The translations under genes and the position numbers were made by a program. The notes under the pieces were generated by a model. That model saw only the letters and a list, made by a program, of their open reading frames with translations. It did no database searches and was not told the origin of the DNA. Source: Vibrio sp. AND4 (lineage in GTDB: Bacteria; Pseudomonadota; Gammaproteobacteria; Enterobacterales; Vibrionaceae). From it: a stretch of 64,000 nucleotides of DNA. The stretch lies in the NCBI RefSeq assembly GCF_000171815.1, contig NZ_ABGR01000009.1:1-64000 (forward strand). The letters run 5' to 3'. Shown here in pieces: positions 26,565-43,215 of this stretch. The stretch's first letter is position 1. Each line of letters opens with the position of its first letter.

Positions 26565-27293
26565 ATGAAAATGATCACTCCCAACTGGTCAGCACCAAAA
26601 AATGTCAAAGCTTTCGCCTCTACTAGAGTCGGAGGCTTTTCGGCAGCGCCTTATCAAGGGCTCAACCTTGGTGCGCACGTTGGGGATGATACGTCGGTTG
26701 TAGAGAAGAACCGCAACTGGTTGACGCAACAAGCAAATATGCCCAGTGCGCCGATTTGGTTGAATCAAACGCATTCTACAGTGGTTGCACAAATCACCGA
26801 GCCAACAATACAAGTACTTGACGCAGATGGTGTTTTTACATCAGCAAGCCATGTTGTTTGTTCTGCAATGACAGCGGACTGTTTGCCTGTACTACTCACT
26901 GACACGCAAGGCACCCAAGTCGCGGCGGTGCATGCCGGATGGCGCGGCTTAGCAAATGGTATCGTTGAAAACGCCCTCGAGTTGTTCTCTGGTGAAGTTA
27001 TGGTGTGGTTAGGTCCTGCAATTGGTCCTCAAGCATTTGAAGTCGGTGAAGATGTTCTGCAAGCCTTTGTGGATTTCGACTCGCAAGCCCATCAAGCATT
27101 TACGCCTTGTGATGTTGAAGGGAAGTGGCTGGCGGATATGTCCATACTAGCTACTCAGCGCCTCAATAAGCAGGGGGTCACTCAGGTATTTGATTCAGGC
27201 CTTTGTACTTTCCAAAACAAAAACGACTTCTATTCGTATCGACGCGATGGTGTAACTGGTCGACAAGCCTCATTTATTTGGATTGAAGACTAA
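26565..27293 (+). CDS. pgeF: Peptidoglycan editing factor PgeF (multicopper-oxidase-like, YfiH)
   Basis: Laccase-domain protein of the YfiH/PgeF family, thought to correct mis-incorporated amino acids in muropeptide precursors. It has 242 residues, the family length. The metal-binding and core motifs are visible: STRVGGFS, NLGAHVGDD, NQTHS, DADG, TADCLPVLLTD, AAVHAGWRGLANGI and the C-terminal DFYSYRRDGVTGRQASFIW. It begins one base after rluD. The enteric rluD-yfiH-clpB order is conserved. Confidence 0.93.
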   Translation: MKMITPNWSAPKNVKAFASTRVGGFSAAPYQGLNLGAHVGDDTSVVEKNRNWLTQQANMPSAPIWLNQTHSTVVAQITEPTIQVLDADGVFTSASHVVCSAMTADCLPVLLTDTQGTQVAAVHAGWRGLANGIVENALELFSGEVMVWLGPAIGPQAFEVGEDVLQAFVDFDSQAHQAFTPCDVEGKWLADMSILATQRLNKQGVTQVFDSGLCTFQNKNDFYSYRRDGVTGRQASFIWIED

Positions 27294-27362
27294 CTGATAC
27301 CGCGTAAAAGCGTAAAGATGCGAAGCTTCTTTTTTGCAAAGCGATCTTTATTAATCGAATCC

Positions 27363-27389
27363 CTTGAAATTCCCTCTTTGCGTATCCAT
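27363..27389 (+). promoter_or_regulatory. Heat-shock (sigma-32) promoter of clpB
   Basis: CTTGAAA at 27363-27369, 14 bp, then ATCCAT at 27384-27389, close to the sigma-32 consensus CTTGAAA-N(11-15)-CCCCAT. It lies 51 bp before the clpB start. Confidence 0.7.
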
Positions 27390-27439
27390 CTTTCTAACTG
27401 TCAAAAGAATTTTCTTAAGTTGAGGTTAGGAAGAAAGAT

Positions 27440-30022
27440 ATGCGTCTTGATCGATTCACCAGTAAGTTTCAAATCGCTATCTCTGATGCTCAGTCACTAG
27501 CGTTAGGGCGCGATCATCAATATATCGAACCTGTACACCTAATGGTGGCATTGCTCGATCAGAACGGTAGCCCAATTCGTCCGCTGCTAACTATGTTAGA
27601 TGTCGACGTGAGTCATCTACGATCAAAATTGAGTGAAATGTTAGATCGGCTGCCTAAAGTCAGCGGTATCGGCGGTGATGTTCAGCTATCTAGCTCCATG
27701 GGAACGCTTTTCAATTTGTGCGACAAAGTGGCGCAAAAGCGTCAGGACTCCTACATCTCTTCCGAAGTCTTTTTGCTTGCGGCAATAGAAGACCGTGGCC
27801 CGCTTGGTCAGCTAATGAAAGAGATTGGTTTGACCGAGCAGAAAGTCAGCCAAGCGATCGAAAAGATCAGAGGTGGTCAAAAGGTTAATGACCCGAATGC
27901 GGAAGAACTACGCCAAGCACTAGAAAAGTTCACCATAGACCTTACCGAACGTGCAGAGCAGGGTAAGTTGGATCCGGTTATCGGTCGTGATGATGAAATC
28001 CGTCGCACTATCCAAGTTTTACAGCGCCGCACCAAGAACAACCCAGTGATCATCGGTGAACCTGGTGTAGGTAAAACGGCCATCGTAGAGGGTTTGGCTC
28101 AGCGAATTATCAATAATGAGGTGCCTGAAGGGCTACGTGGACGCCGCGTGCTCTCTTTAGACATGGGCGCGCTTGTTGCTGGTGCCAAGTACCGCGGTGA
28201 ATTTGAAGAGCGTCTAAAATCAGTATTGAATGAGTTAGCAAAAGAAGAAGGTAACGTCATTCTATTTATTGATGAACTTCATACTATGGTTGGCGCAGGT
28301 AAAGGCGAAGGCTCTATGGATGCCGGCAATATGCTGAAACCAGCTTTGGCTCGTGGTGAACTTCACTGTGTAGGTGCCACTACATTGGACGAATACCGTC
28401 AATACATAGAAAAAGATGCGGCACTTGAGCGTCGTTTCCAAAAAGTGCTGGTGGATGAGCCAAGTGTTGAGGATACGATTGCGATTCTTCGTGGTTTAAA
28501 AGAACGTTATGAGCTTCATCATCATGTCGAGATAACCGACCCAGCGATTGTTGCTGCCGCGAGCTTGTCGCATCGTTATGTCTCTGATCGTCAACTGCCT
28601 GATAAAGCCATCGACCTGATTGATGAGGCCGCCTCTAGTATTCGTCTGCAGATAGACTCTAAGCCTGAATCTCTCGATAAGCTTGAACGTAAAATCATTC
28701 AACTCAAGATTGAGCAACAAGCACTGAGTAATGAGAACGATGACGCAAGTGAAAAGCGCTTAGATGTACTCAATGAAGAATTGAATGAAAAAGAGCGTGA
28801 GTACGCAGAATTAGAAGAAGTATGGAATGCAGAGAAAGCGGCACTTTCTGGTACCCAGCATATTAAAAGTGAGTTAGAGCAAGCCCGCATGGATATGGAT
28901 TTTGCGCGTCGTGCGGGTGACCTAAATCGTATGTCGGAGTTGCAATACGGCCGTATTCCAGAACTTGAAAAGCAGCTTGATCTTGCTACTCAAGCTGAGA
29001 TGCAAGAGATGACGCTGCTTCGAAACAAGGTAACAGACAACGAGATTGCGGAAGTACTTTCGAAGCAGACGGGTATTCCTGTCTCAAAAATGCTTGAGGC
29101 AGAAAAAGAGAAACTGCTTCATATGGAAGACGTACTGCACAAACGTGTGATTGGTCAGGCAGAAGCCGTTGAAGTGGTATCGAATGCAATCCGTCGTAGC
29201 CGAGCAGGACTATCCGATCCAAACAAACCAATCGGCTCCTTCTTATTCTTAGGTCCAACTGGTGTGGGTAAAACCGAACTGTGTAAGACACTTGCGAGCT
29301 TTATGTTCGATAGCGAAGACGCCATGGTGCGTATTGATATGTCTGAGTTCATGGAGAAACATTCTGTGGCGAGATTGGTTGGCGCGCCCCCGGGTTATGT
29401 CGGCTATGAAGAGGGGGGCTACTTAACAGAAGCAGTTCGTCGTAAGCCGTATTCTGTCATTCTATTAGATGAAGTAGAAAAGGCACATCCAGATGTGTTC
29501 AATATTCTGCTCCAAGTATTGGATGATGGTCGACTCACTGATGGCCAAGGTCGAACGGTGGATTTTCGTAATACCGTCGTCATCATGACATCGAATTTAG
29601 GTTCGGCTCGTATCCAAGAGAACTTTGCAACGTTAGACTACCAAGGCATAAAGAACGAGGTGATGGACGTGGTGAGTAAACACTTCCGCCCAGAGTTTCT
29701 AAATCGTGTTGATGAAAGTGTGGTATTCCACCCGCTTGGTCAGGAGCACATTAAGTCGATTGCTTCTATTCAGCTAGAACATCTAGCGAAACGCTTAGAA
29801 GAAAAAGGTTATCAGTTAGAGGTATCCGAAAAAGCGCTCGAATTGATTTCTCAAGTTGGATTTGACCCTGTGTATGGTGCGCGACCGCTAAAACGTGCAA
29901 TTCAACAGAATGTCGAGAACCCATTAGCGAAATCAATCTTAGCTGGCCAAATCGTGCCAGATGAGAAAGTGCAGTTGATTGTGAACAATGACCAAATCAT
30001 TGCTCACCAGCCTTCGCATTAA
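27440..30022 (+). CDS. clpB: ATP-dependent disaggregase ClpB
   Basis: Hexameric Hsp100 chaperone that works with DnaK to solubilise aggregates. It has 860 residues (E. coli 857). The Clp N-domain is at 1-145. AAA-1 has Walker A GEPGVGKT at about 208; the coiled-coil middle domain is about 410-525; AAA-2 has Walker A GPTGVGKT near 608 and the pore loop [15 protein letters not shown] precedes the ATG at 27440. Codon 149, a GTG internal start in E. coli ClpB, is GTT here, so a short ClpB form would need another start. It follows a sigma-32 promoter. Confidence 0.98.
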   Translation: MRLDRFTSKFQIAISDAQSLALGRDHQYIEPVHLMVALLDQNGSPIRPLLTMLDVDVSHLRSKLSEMLDRLPKVSGIGGDVQLSSSMGTLFNLCDKVAQKRQDSYISSEVFLLAAIEDRGPLGQLMKEIGLTEQKVSQAIEKIRGGQKVNDPNAEELRQALEKFTIDLTERAEQGKLDPVIGRDDEIRRTIQVLQRRTKNNPVIIGEPGVGKTAIVEGLAQRIINNEVPEGLRGRRVLSLDMGALVAGAKYRGEFEERLKSVLNELAKEEGNVILFIDELHTMVGAGKGEGSMDAGNMLKPALARGELHCVGATTLDEYRQYIEKDAALERRFQKVLVDEPSVEDTIAILRGLKERYELHHHVEITDPAIVAAASLSHRYVSDRQLPDKAIDLIDEAASSIRLQIDSKPESLDKLERKIIQLKIEQQALSNENDDASEKRLDVLNEELNEKEREYAELEEVWNAEKAALSGTQHIKSELEQARMDMDFARRAGDLNRMSELQYGRIPELEKQLDLATQAEMQEMTLLRNKVTDNEIAEVLSKQTGIPVSKMLEAEKEKLLHMEDVLHKRVIGQAEAVEVVSNAIRRSRAGLSDPNKPIGSFLFLGPTGVGKTELCKTLASFMFDSEDAMVRIDMSEFMEKHSVARLVGAPPGYVGYEEGGYLTEAVRRKPYSVILLDEVEKAHPDVFNILLQVLDDGRLTDGQGRTVDFRNTVVIMTSNLGSARIQENFATLDYQGIKNEVMDVVSKHFRPEFLNRVDESVVFHPLGQEHIKSIASIQLEHLAKRLEEKGYQLEVSEKALELISQVGFDPVYGARPLKRAIQQNVENPLAKSILAGQIVPDEKVQLIVNNDQIIAHQPSH

Positions 30023-30049
30023 TGTTGTGAAAGTGTGATTAAGTTAAAA

Positions 30050-30077
30050 AATAGGGGGCATTAGCCCCCTACTTTTT
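30050..30077 (+). terminator. Terminator after clpB
   Basis: Stem TAGGGGGC / GCCCCCTA with a 4-base loop and a following CTTTTT. Confidence 0.88.
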
Positions 30078-30124
30078 AGGCTTATATCAGTTCTTGGTTG
30101 ATTTATGTACGAACAAACCCAAAG

Positions 30125-30176
30125 AGTAAGTTTTTTTGAAAAATAGGCTTGTGTTCCTCAACGAACTCCCTATAAT
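30125..30176 (+). promoter_or_regulatory. rrn promoter P1 with A/T-rich UP-like element
   Basis: TTGTGT at 30149-30154, 16-bp spacer, perfect TATAAT at 30171-30176, followed by a GC-rich discriminator (TCGCCC) typical of stringently controlled rRNA promoters. An A/T-rich stretch with seven Ts lies at about 30125-30145. Confidence 0.7.
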
Positions 30177-30273
30177 TCGCCCTCGTTGTCACGAGAGAGC
30201 AAGCAAAGCAAAATCGAGATAACTAGGCCAGTGAGTTAGAAATAAGTCACAGAGAAATAACTTAAAAAAGTGT

Positions 30274-30301
30274 TTGACACCATAAGTTAAATCGCTAAAA
30301 T
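30274..30301 (+). promoter_or_regulatory. rrn promoter P2
   Basis: Consensus TTGACA at 30274-30279, 16-bp spacer, TAAAAT at 30296-30301. A boxA-like antitermination sequence (GCGCTCTTTAAAAA) follows at 30332-30345. Confidence 0.75.
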
Positions 30302-30567
30302 GGCCGTCCACTTTGAAGGTAACTTCAGAGTGCGCTCTTTAAAAATAAGAACCTATCAATCTGTGTGGGCACTCGTTGATGATAATCCAATTAGATACCT
30401 CGGTATCGAATTAGGTTTCAATGAACTGAGTGACCAAGCAAGTCGCAAGACTTGGCACAGTCAATTCATTATCATTCTGTTGGAATGATAATAGCTTTAG
30501 ATTACTAAGGTAGTTTAAAGTCAGTATTCATTGAGCCTCTTCCTATTTATTAGGAAATCAAAACTTT
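30302..30567 (+). other. rrn leader
   Basis: Leader RNA of the rRNA operon, with boxA and the 5' half of the 16S processing stem. The 62-codon frame here (30300-30488) is not a gene. Confidence 0.7.
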
Positions 30568-32120
<1,553 letters not shown>

Positions 32121-32254
32121 TACGAAATGGATAGTTTGCTTTTACTTTTAAAAAGTGAAGACAAATGAGTCACGATGAGTGTCCACACAGATTGATATGG
32201 TTTATATTTCAGAGCAAAAATTGGTTCTGCATAAAGTGCTGAAACGATTTATGT

Positions 32255-32330
32255 GGGGCTATAGCTCAGCTGGGAGAGCGCTTCGCTGGCAGCGAAGAGG
32301 TCATCGGTTCGATCCCGATTAGCTCCACCA
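32255..32330 (+). tRNA. tRNA-Ala (anticodon GGC)
   Basis: 76 bases with encoded CCA. Acceptor GGGGCTA / TAGCTCC (one G-U), anticodon stem CTTCG / CGAAG around the loop CTGGCAG. It lies in the 16S-23S spacer, where enterics carry the UGC alanine tRNA instead. Confidence 0.95.
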
Positions 32331-32371
32331 CTAGCTATATTGTTTCCGCTTTTTGCAAAACATTCTACAGT

Positions 32372-32447
32372 GTCCCGTTCGTCTAGAGGCCTAGGACACC
32401 GCCCTTTCACGGCGGTAACAGGGGTTCGACTCCCCTACGGGATACCA
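32372..32447 (+). tRNA. tRNA-Glu (anticodon UUC)
   Basis: 76 bases with encoded CCA. Anticodon stem CCGCC / GGCGG around CTTTCAC; very close to the E. coli tRNA-Glu. Second tRNA of the spacer. Confidence 0.96.
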
Positions 32448-32791
32448 TCTTTAAACACTCTCTTGAGAGTTTTTAAAAATGGTTACTTCATTAGAAGTGA
32501 TTCGCTCTTTAACAATTTGGAAAGCTGACAAATCAAATTTATTCCTTAGTGAATAAGATTTGATTGTAAAGTTCTCAAAGTATTCTTAATTGAATACTCC
32601 AACTGTTTGTTTTCATTTTTTAAAAATGAAAGTAAACGAACACATTCAAGTGTTCTTGGGTTTTGTCTTACTGTTTAAGTAAAACAAAACATATTTGAGT
32701 CCGGCAAAATCGAATGCTATCTCGCTCATTCAAATAATGAGATAGCGACTTTGGTTGTTTAACGTCAATTCGAAACTTCTTCGGGTTGTAT
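32448..32791 (+). other. 16S-23S spacer, distal part
   Basis: 344 bases between tRNA-Glu and 23S. A boxA sequence (GCTCTTTAACAATTTGG) lies at about 32505-32521. Complementary stretches around the 23S ends (GGTTGTATGGTTAAG here, CTTAACCATACAAC at about 35676) form the 23S processing stem. No gene. Confidence 0.75.
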
Positions 32792-35683
<2,892 letters not shown>

Positions 35684-35801
35684 ACAACACCCAAGAGGTT
35701 TTGATGGACTCAAAGCAAGAACAGATTGAATGTGTGAGAACGAAAACAGCTTTCCGAATGATTGTTTTTAGGTTGAATTAGACCTGAAGACAAAAAGAAT
35801 T

Positions 35802-35921
35802 TGCTTGGCGACCATAGCGATTTGGACCCACCTGATTTCCATTCCGAACTCAGAAGTGAAACGAATTAGCGTCGATGGTAGTGTGGGGCTTCCCCATGTG
35901 AGAGTAGAACATCGCCAGGCT
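35802..35921 (+). rRNA. rrf: 5S ribosomal RNA
   Basis: 120 bases, terminal stem TGCTTGGCG / CGCCAGGC, with the conserved CCGAACTCAGAAGTGAAAC loop. Confidence 0.96.
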
Positions 35922-35989
35922 TTAATTTCGTTTTTATCTTTTCCAGAAAGATGAAGACAAAAATTTAGACTTAAATGTCTAACCAGTGC

Positions 35990-36066
35990 GGAGCGGTAGT
36001 TCAGTTGGTTAGAATACCGGCCTGTCACGCCGGGGGTCGCGGGTTCGAGTCCCGTCCGCTCCGCCA
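35990..36066 (+). tRNA. tRNA-Asp (anticodon GUC)
   Basis: 77 bases with CCA; anticodon loop CTGTCAC; acceptor GGAGCGG / CCGCTCC. Distal tRNA of the rrn operon. Confidence 0.97.
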
Positions 36067-36101
36067 CTTATTCGAGAGTCGTCTCATTAAACACGAACCA
36101 C

Positions 36102-36178
<77 letters not shown>

Positions 36179-36184
36179 TATTTT

Positions 36185-36214
36185 AAAGCCTCAGCAGCAA
36201 TGCTGGGGCTTTTT
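36185..36214 (+). terminator. rrn operon terminator
   Basis: Stem AAAGCCTCAGCA / TGCTGGGGCTTT with loop GCAA and a T tract. Confidence 0.9.
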
Positions 36215-36349
36215 ACGTCTGAAGGAAAGAGCATCAGACCAGTCTATTCTGCAGCCTCAATTTTGGCAGACTAGCAAGCGCTCAACGTGATTAGAAAGTG
36301 ACTTCCTGCTATTATCGACGCTGAATTCTAATAATTAGGAAGCAAGTCT

Positions 36350-36682
36350 ATGCCACATCTTCGATTTAGAGCGGTAGAGCCTCAAACGGTTCAAGTATTG
36401 TCAAAACCTCTTACTGATGAATTACAGCCATTGATGGGCTGCCCTCGTGAAGACTTCACATTTGAGTATATTTACACCACTTTCTTTAGTGAGGGTGAAG
36501 TCAACGGCGCTTATCCTTTTGTTGAGGTTTTGTGGTTCGACCGTGGCCAAGATACTCAAGACCAAGTCGCTCAAGCGATTACTGAACAAGTACGTGGTAT
36601 CGTGGGTGAAAACGCCGATGTTGCGGTAATTTTCTCTGCACTCTCTCCTAAAGGCTACTATGATAATGGAGAGCACTATTAA
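36350..36682 (+). CDS. DUF1904-like small protein (tautomerase-fold candidate)
   Basis: 110 residues, no signal peptide, function unknown. The N terminus MPHLRFRAVEP keeps a proline at residue 2, and the layout (beta strand, helix, FTFEYIYTTFF strand, PFVEVLWFDRG strand, long helix DQVAQAITEQVRGIV, VAVIFSAL strand) resembles the DUF1904 family with a 4-oxalocrotonate tautomerase-like fold. That assignment is from memory of the family pattern. It is followed closely by mepA, whose ribosome-binding site overlaps this gene's stop codon. A ribosome-binding AGGA lies just upstream of the ATG at 36350. Confidence 0.7.
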   Translation: MPHLRFRAVEPQTVQVLSKPLTDELQPLMGCPREDFTFEYIYTTFFSEGEVNGAYPFVEVLWFDRGQDTQDQVAQAITEQVRGIVGENADVAVIFSALSPKGYYDNGEHY

Positions 36683-36694
36683 GGAATGATTGTG

Positions 36695-37534
36695 ATGAAG
36701 CTGAGTCTTTATTTTTATTTGAGTTTTTTATTCTCAGCATCACTCAACGCGACGCCGTGGGAACAGGTCCCTGGTCCCACAAACAACACTTCTTCTTCTG
36801 TTGGCAGCTATGCTAATGGCTGCTTAGATGGCGCCTCTCCTCTCCCTCTTGATGGGAAAGGTTATCAGGTGCTGAGAAGTAAAACGAAACGTTACTATGG
36901 GCACCCTCATACGATCAACTTCGTTGAGGAGTTAGCACTAAAAGCACATCAAGAACTACACACAAGTTTACTGGTTGGCGATTTATCTCTCGCTCGAGGC
37001 GGTCGTTTCTCATCTGGTCATTCTAGCCATCAAACGGGATTGGATGTGGATATATGGCTACGTTTGGCTGATGAACCACTTTCTTACAATGAACTCCAGC
37101 TTCCTAAACCAATGAGTGTCGTGGATATCAAGAAATACAAGATACTGGACAATCGTTGGGAAGACAGACACTTCAAACTAATCCGTATTGCCGCAAAAAA
37201 TAAAGACGTTGCACGTATTTTTGTTCATCCAGTGATTAAAGAACAGTTATGCAAACAAGAGGGAGATAAAAACCGTGCTTGGCTGCGCAAGGTACGTCCT
37301 TGGTGGGGACATCACTACCATTTTCACGTGAGGCTCATGTGCCCTAAGTCGAGTGTTCATTGTATTAACCAAGCTCCGCCTCCTGTGGGGGATGGTTGTG
37401 GTGCCGAATTAGTTAGCTGGAAGCCTAAAACGACACCGTCTACAGCGGCAAAGAAAAAGCCTGATGTAACACCAAAACCGAAGAAGAAAAAAGTGATGCC
37501 AGCGCAGTGCGAACTCTTGCTCACCAATAATTGA
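36695..37534 (+). CDS. mepA: Penicillin-insensitive murein endopeptidase
   Basis: Periplasmic LAS-family zinc endopeptidase that cuts D-Ala-mDAP crosslinks. From the ATG at 36695 it has 279 residues (E. coli 274) with signal peptide MKLSLYFYLSFLFSASLNA. Zinc and catalytic motifs are HSSHQTGLDVDIW (HxxxxxxD) and WWGHHYHFHVRL (HxH). An ATG at 36686 is in frame, but AAGGA is directly adjacent to it and is correctly spaced (9 bases) for 36695. The C terminus ends in a lysine/proline-rich tail (KKKPDVTPKPKKKK), longer and more basic than expected. Confidence 0.95.
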   Translation: MKLSLYFYLSFLFSASLNATPWEQVPGPTNNTSSSVGSYANGCLDGASPLPLDGKGYQVLRSKTKRYYGHPHTINFVEELALKAHQELHTSLLVGDLSLARGGRFSSGHSSHQTGLDVDIWLRLADEPLSYNELQLPKPMSVVDIKKYKILDNRWEDRHFKLIRIAAKNKDVARIFVHPVIKEQLCKQEGDKNRAWLRKVRPWWGHHYHFHVRLMCPKSSVHCINQAPPPVGDGCGAELVSWKPKTTPSTAAKKKPDVTPKPKKKKVMPAQCELLLTNN

Positions 37535-37871
37535 AAGCCTTTTTGCCCCATAGATTTATCATTATGCTTCAACCAGTTCTTTGTTATGAAACTGGAGAAA
37601 GATCATTCTTTTGTCTAAAGTGAATAATACCAGTAAGAAAACTAACCGGATTAGTTTTCATGGCATATTATAGAAATCTAATAAAAACAATGGGTTGTGA
37701 ATGAGATTTGCTATTCATAATTTTGAAAATAAAAAGATCTTTTCGTCGTGATTCTCTGATTTCTTAGCAATATGTCTGTTGGTTGGTAAAGAAATACGAC
37801 AATGCAGACAACTGTATAGAGGTGGGAAAGGGTGCCGTTTCCCTACCTAAGAGTTAATCAAGGACAAAACC
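37535..37871. other. Intergenic region mepA/37872 gene
   Basis: 337 bp, A/T rich. No mepA terminator with a strong stem is visible. The only clear structure is the hairpin at 37820-37848 listed next. Confidence 0.5.
37820..37848 (+). promoter_or_regulatory. 5'-UTR hairpin before the 37872 gene
   Basis: Arms AGGTGGGAAA (37820-37829) and TTTCCCTACCT (37838-37848) pair with a single bulge around an 8-base loop. It is followed at 12 bp by AAGGA and the start codon and has no T tract, so it reads as a leader structure rather than a terminator. Confidence 0.5.
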
Positions 37872-38180
37872 ATGACTATGATTTGCGCAAAAGAATTTGC
37901 AGAGTGGTTAAGACACAGATTTAGCAGTGATACTAAAGGGGTCTATTTGACCCGAGAGGATATAAATCACCTGACAGGGCGTCAGCGCCTTGATCCAGGT
38001 TTCGTTAATGATGTGCATTACGAGCTAATGCAATATGGCATTGCCTTCGTTACTGATACGAGCCGAGAAAATTTCTATTTGATACCTGTATCTCAGGCTG
38101 AAAATTGGCGTGAAAGGTTGGAGTATCATTTCGAGAAAGAATTGTTTTGTAACATCATTCCCATCGAAAAATCAGGTTGA
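37872..38180 (+). CDS. Hypothetical protein, 102 residues
   Basis: Not recognised. Soluble, mildly acidic, no signal peptide or membrane segment. It looks like a small winged-helix or alpha/beta fold (AKEFAEWLRHRF helix, TREDINHLTGRQRLDPGFVNDVHYELMQYG helices, then short strands IAFVTD and NFYLIPV), but this is a guess from pattern alone. AAGGA lies 7 bases before the ATG at 37872; a second in-frame ATG at 37878 is possible. It stands alone between mepA and the converging yfhL gene. Confidence 0.6.
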   Translation: MTMICAKEFAEWLRHRFSSDTKGVYLTREDINHLTGRQRLDPGFVNDVHYELMQYGIAFVTDTSRENFYLIPVSQAENWRERLEYHFEKELFCNIIPIEKSG

Positions 38181-38221
38181 AGAAAGGTTCAACTTTGGTT
38201 GTAAAGTTGAACCTCTTTTGA

Positions 38222-39879
<1,658 letters not shown>

Positions 39880-39996
39880 TGCTCAATTCTCTTATATCTG
39901 ATCACAAGTCAGGCCAATTCCACCTTATGGAAATGGGGCGCAAATTTTACGTCAAAATGTGACCAGTGACTAGGATAATTATGGCTCAGATAAACA

Positions 39997-40023
39997 AACG
40001 CCCTCAAAAAAAGTGAGGGCGTT
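39997..40023. terminator. Terminator between rdgC and trhP
   Basis: Stem AACGCCCTCA / TGAGGGCGTT with an A-rich loop, 22 bp past the rdgC stop. Confidence 0.75.
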
Positions 40024-40044
40024 ATGATTAATCTTTGTACTGCG

Positions 40045-40968
<924 letters not shown>

Positions 40969-41082
40969 CTAGGCTTGATGACAAGGGCCTAATCATAGGG
41001 AATTTTAGCGGCGTTGTCCTAATTGATTTAAAAAAGATAACCATGAATCCCAAAAGAAAGTTATGTGAAAATTTGTTTTCAA

Positions 41083-41116
41083 AGGTCACAAAAGTGTCAT
41101 AATTGGTAGTGATAAT
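41083..41116 (+). promoter_or_regulatory. Pho box and -10 of phoB
   Basis: AGGTCAC (41083-41089), AAAA, GTGTCAT (41094-41100): two 7-mers at 11-bp spacing, like the Pho box CTGTCAT-N4-CTGTCAT. GATAAT (41111-41116) follows 10 bp later, as expected for PhoB-activated promoters. Confidence 0.75.
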
Positions 41117-41183
41117 GCTTATGCATAGAGGGGCGCCTTGTCCTTTAAATTCATTAGCTCAACTCACATAAGGTTATTCAATT

Positions 41184-41873
41184 ATGTCTAGAAGGATTCT
41201 GGTTGTTGAAGACGAAGCTCCGATTCGTGAAATGCTGTGCTTCGTGCTTGAACAGAAAGGTTATCAAGCAGTCGAAGCAGAAGATTACGACTCTGCGGTG
41301 ACCAAACTGGCTGAACCTTTCCCGGATTTAGTGCTACTAGACTGGATGCTACCAGGTGGCAGTGGTATTAACTTCATCAAGCATATGAAGCGTGAGGAGC
41401 TAACTCGTAACATTCCCGTTGTGATGTTGACCGCTCGTGGTGAGGAAGAAGATAAGGTCCGCGGCTTAGAAGTTGGCGCTGATGACTACATCACCAAACC
41501 TTTTTCGCCAAAAGAGTTGGTTGCTCGCCTTAAGGCGGTTATTCGCCGTGTGACCCCGACAGCGCTTGAAGATGTGATTGACGTACAGGGACTGAAATTA
41601 GATCCTGTCTCTCACCGCGTGACTGCAAATGACGAAGCGATCGATATGGGGCCGACAGAGTTCAAAATGCTGCACTTCTTTATGACGCACCAAGAGCGCG
41701 TTTACAGCCGTGAACAACTGCTAAACAACGTTTGGGGCACCAATGTGTATGTAGAAGATCGCACGGTAGATGTGCATATTCGACGTTTACGTAAAGCGCT
41801 TGAAGCGGCTGGTCACGACAAGCTCATCCAAACCGTCCGCGGCGCAGGCTATCGTTTCTCGACGAAGGCATAA
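41184..41873 (+). CDS. phoB: Phosphate regulon response regulator PhoB
   Basis: OmpR-family activator of the phosphate-starvation regulon. It has 229 residues, the same as E. coli. The receiver domain has acidic residues VEDEAP, phospho-acceptor Asp53 ([11 protein letters not shown]) and Lys in [10 protein letters not shown]. The C-terminal winged helix (about 130-229) includes [14 protein letters not shown] and the recognition helix [17 protein letters not shown]. It is autoregulated through the upstream Pho box. phoR follows after 40 bp. Confidence 0.98.
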   Translation: MSRRILVVEDEAPIREMLCFVLEQKGYQAVEAEDYDSAVTKLAEPFPDLVLLDWMLPGGSGINFIKHMKREELTRNIPVVMLTARGEEEDKVRGLEVGADDYITKPFSPKELVARLKAVIRRVTPTALEDVIDVQGLKLDPVSHRVTANDEAIDMGPTEFKMLHFFMTHQERVYSREQLLNNVWGTNVYVEDRTVDVHIRRLRKALEAAGHDKLIQTVRGAGYRFSTKA

Positions 41874-41913
41874 CATTGCTAGCAGCTTATCAATACCATT
41901 TCAGGAGTCATGA

Positions 41914-43215
41914 GTGGTTGAAAGATTGACTTGGAAAAAGCTGGCCTGGGAGCTGGCTTTTTTTTACACCCCTTGGGTGATAGTAGGTTGGATATTCGGT
42001 TATATGCCGTGGTTGCTTCTGGCAGCCACGGCTTTGCAGCTTGTATGGCATTTGCATTATCAGGTGCGTTTGTCTGCTTGGTTATGGGATGAAAAGCGTC
42101 TCACGCCGCCGTCAGGAAGCGGCAACTGGGAGTCGTTGTTTAACGGTTTATACCGCTTGCAGCAACGCCAGCGTCGTAAGCGTAAAGAGCTCACTAACTT
42201 GATTCGCCGTTTCCGTAATGGTGCAGAATCGCTGCCAGATGCGGTGGTGGTATTTCGTGCAGGAGGCAACATAGTGTGGTGTAACAAGCTGGCGCAGCAC
42301 CTTTTGGGTTTTCACTGGCCGGAAGATTCTGGACAACCTATTTCTAACCTTATCCGTACTCCAGATTTTATTAAGTACATCAACAAGCGAGATTTTTCTG
42401 AGCCGCTAGAAATGCGCTCACCACTCAACGTCGAACGCATGTTGGAGTTGCGTATTGTGCCTTACACCGAAGGTGAGCACTTGATGGTGGTGCGTGATGT
42501 GAGCCAACTAAAACAGCTTGAAGGCATGCGACGTAACTTCTTCGCCAACGTCTCTCATGAACTGCGCACGCCGATGACGGTACTGCAAGGTTATCTCGAG
42601 ATGACGGAAGATCCAGACATGATTGTCGGCCCTATGTGGACCAAAGCGCACGGTGTGATGACAGAGCAGCTCAATCGAATGAACAGTTTAGTGAATCAGC
42701 TGCTGACGCTCTCAAAGATTGAAGCGGCGCCTATGCACGAACTGGAAGATGTCGTAAACGTGCCAAGTATGCTGGAAGTGCTTGAGAAAGAGGCGGTAAG
42801 TTTAAGCGGCGATGACAAGCATCACCTGCAGTTCGATGTCGATTCGAGTTTGCGCGTGCTTGGTGATGATGATCAACTGCGCAGTGCGATCTCAAACTTG
42901 GTTTACAATGCGGTCAAGTACACACCACCCGGTGCACACATTAACGTACGTTGGTATCAAACTGTACAAGGTGCTCGTCTGGAAGTGAATGACAGTGGCG
43001 ATGGAATTGAGCCACAACACTTACATCGATTGACCGAGCGTTTCTATCGCGTCGATAAAGCTCGCTCGAGAGATACTGGTGGTAGTGGTCTTGGCCTAGC
43101 CATTGTGAAGCATGCCCTGAGTCATCATGATTCTCATCTAGACATTCACAGTGAAGTTGGTGTGGGCAGTCAGTTCTCTTTTGTTCTGCCAAGTCGATTG
43201 GTGGTCAAGTCATGA
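41914..43215 (+). CDS. phoR: Phosphate regulon sensor histidine kinase PhoR
   Basis: Membrane histidine kinase and phosphatase for PhoB; takes its signal from the Pst transporter and PhoU. It has 433 residues. Two adjacent N-terminal membrane helices (about 8-50) with almost no periplasmic loop are followed by a PAS domain (about 95-200), dimerisation box [13 protein letters not shown] with His215, and an ATPase domain ([32 protein letters not shown]). The start is GTG at 41914 with AGGAG at 41903; the ATG four bases earlier is out of frame and stops after three codons. It overlaps the next gene by 4 bp (ATGA). Confidence 0.97.
   Translation: MVERLTWKKLAWELAFFYTPWVIVGWIFGYMPWLLLAATALQLVWHLHYQVRLSAWLWDEKRLTPPSGSGNWESLFNGLYRLQQRQRRKRKELTNLIRRFRNGAESLPDAVVVFRAGGNIVWCNKLAQHLLGFHWPEDSGQPISNLIRTPDFIKYINKRDFSEPLEMRSPLNVERMLELRIVPYTEGEHLMVVRDVSQLKQLEGMRRNFFANVSHELRTPMTVLQGYLEMTEDPDMIVGPMWTKAHGVMTEQLNRMNSLVNQLLTLSKIEAAPMHELEDVVNVPSMLEVLEKEAVSLSGDDKHHLQFDVDSSLRVLGDDDQLRSAISNLVYNAVKYTPPGAHINVRWYQTVQGARLEVNDSGDGIEPQHLHRLTERFYRVDKARSRDTGGSGLGLAIVKHALSHHDSHLDIHSEVGVGSQFSFVLPSRLVVKS

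Noticed and set aside
27318-27500. 60-codon plus-strand frame overlapping the clpB start
   Set aside because: It spans the heat-shock promoter and overlaps clpB out of frame; no supporting signal.
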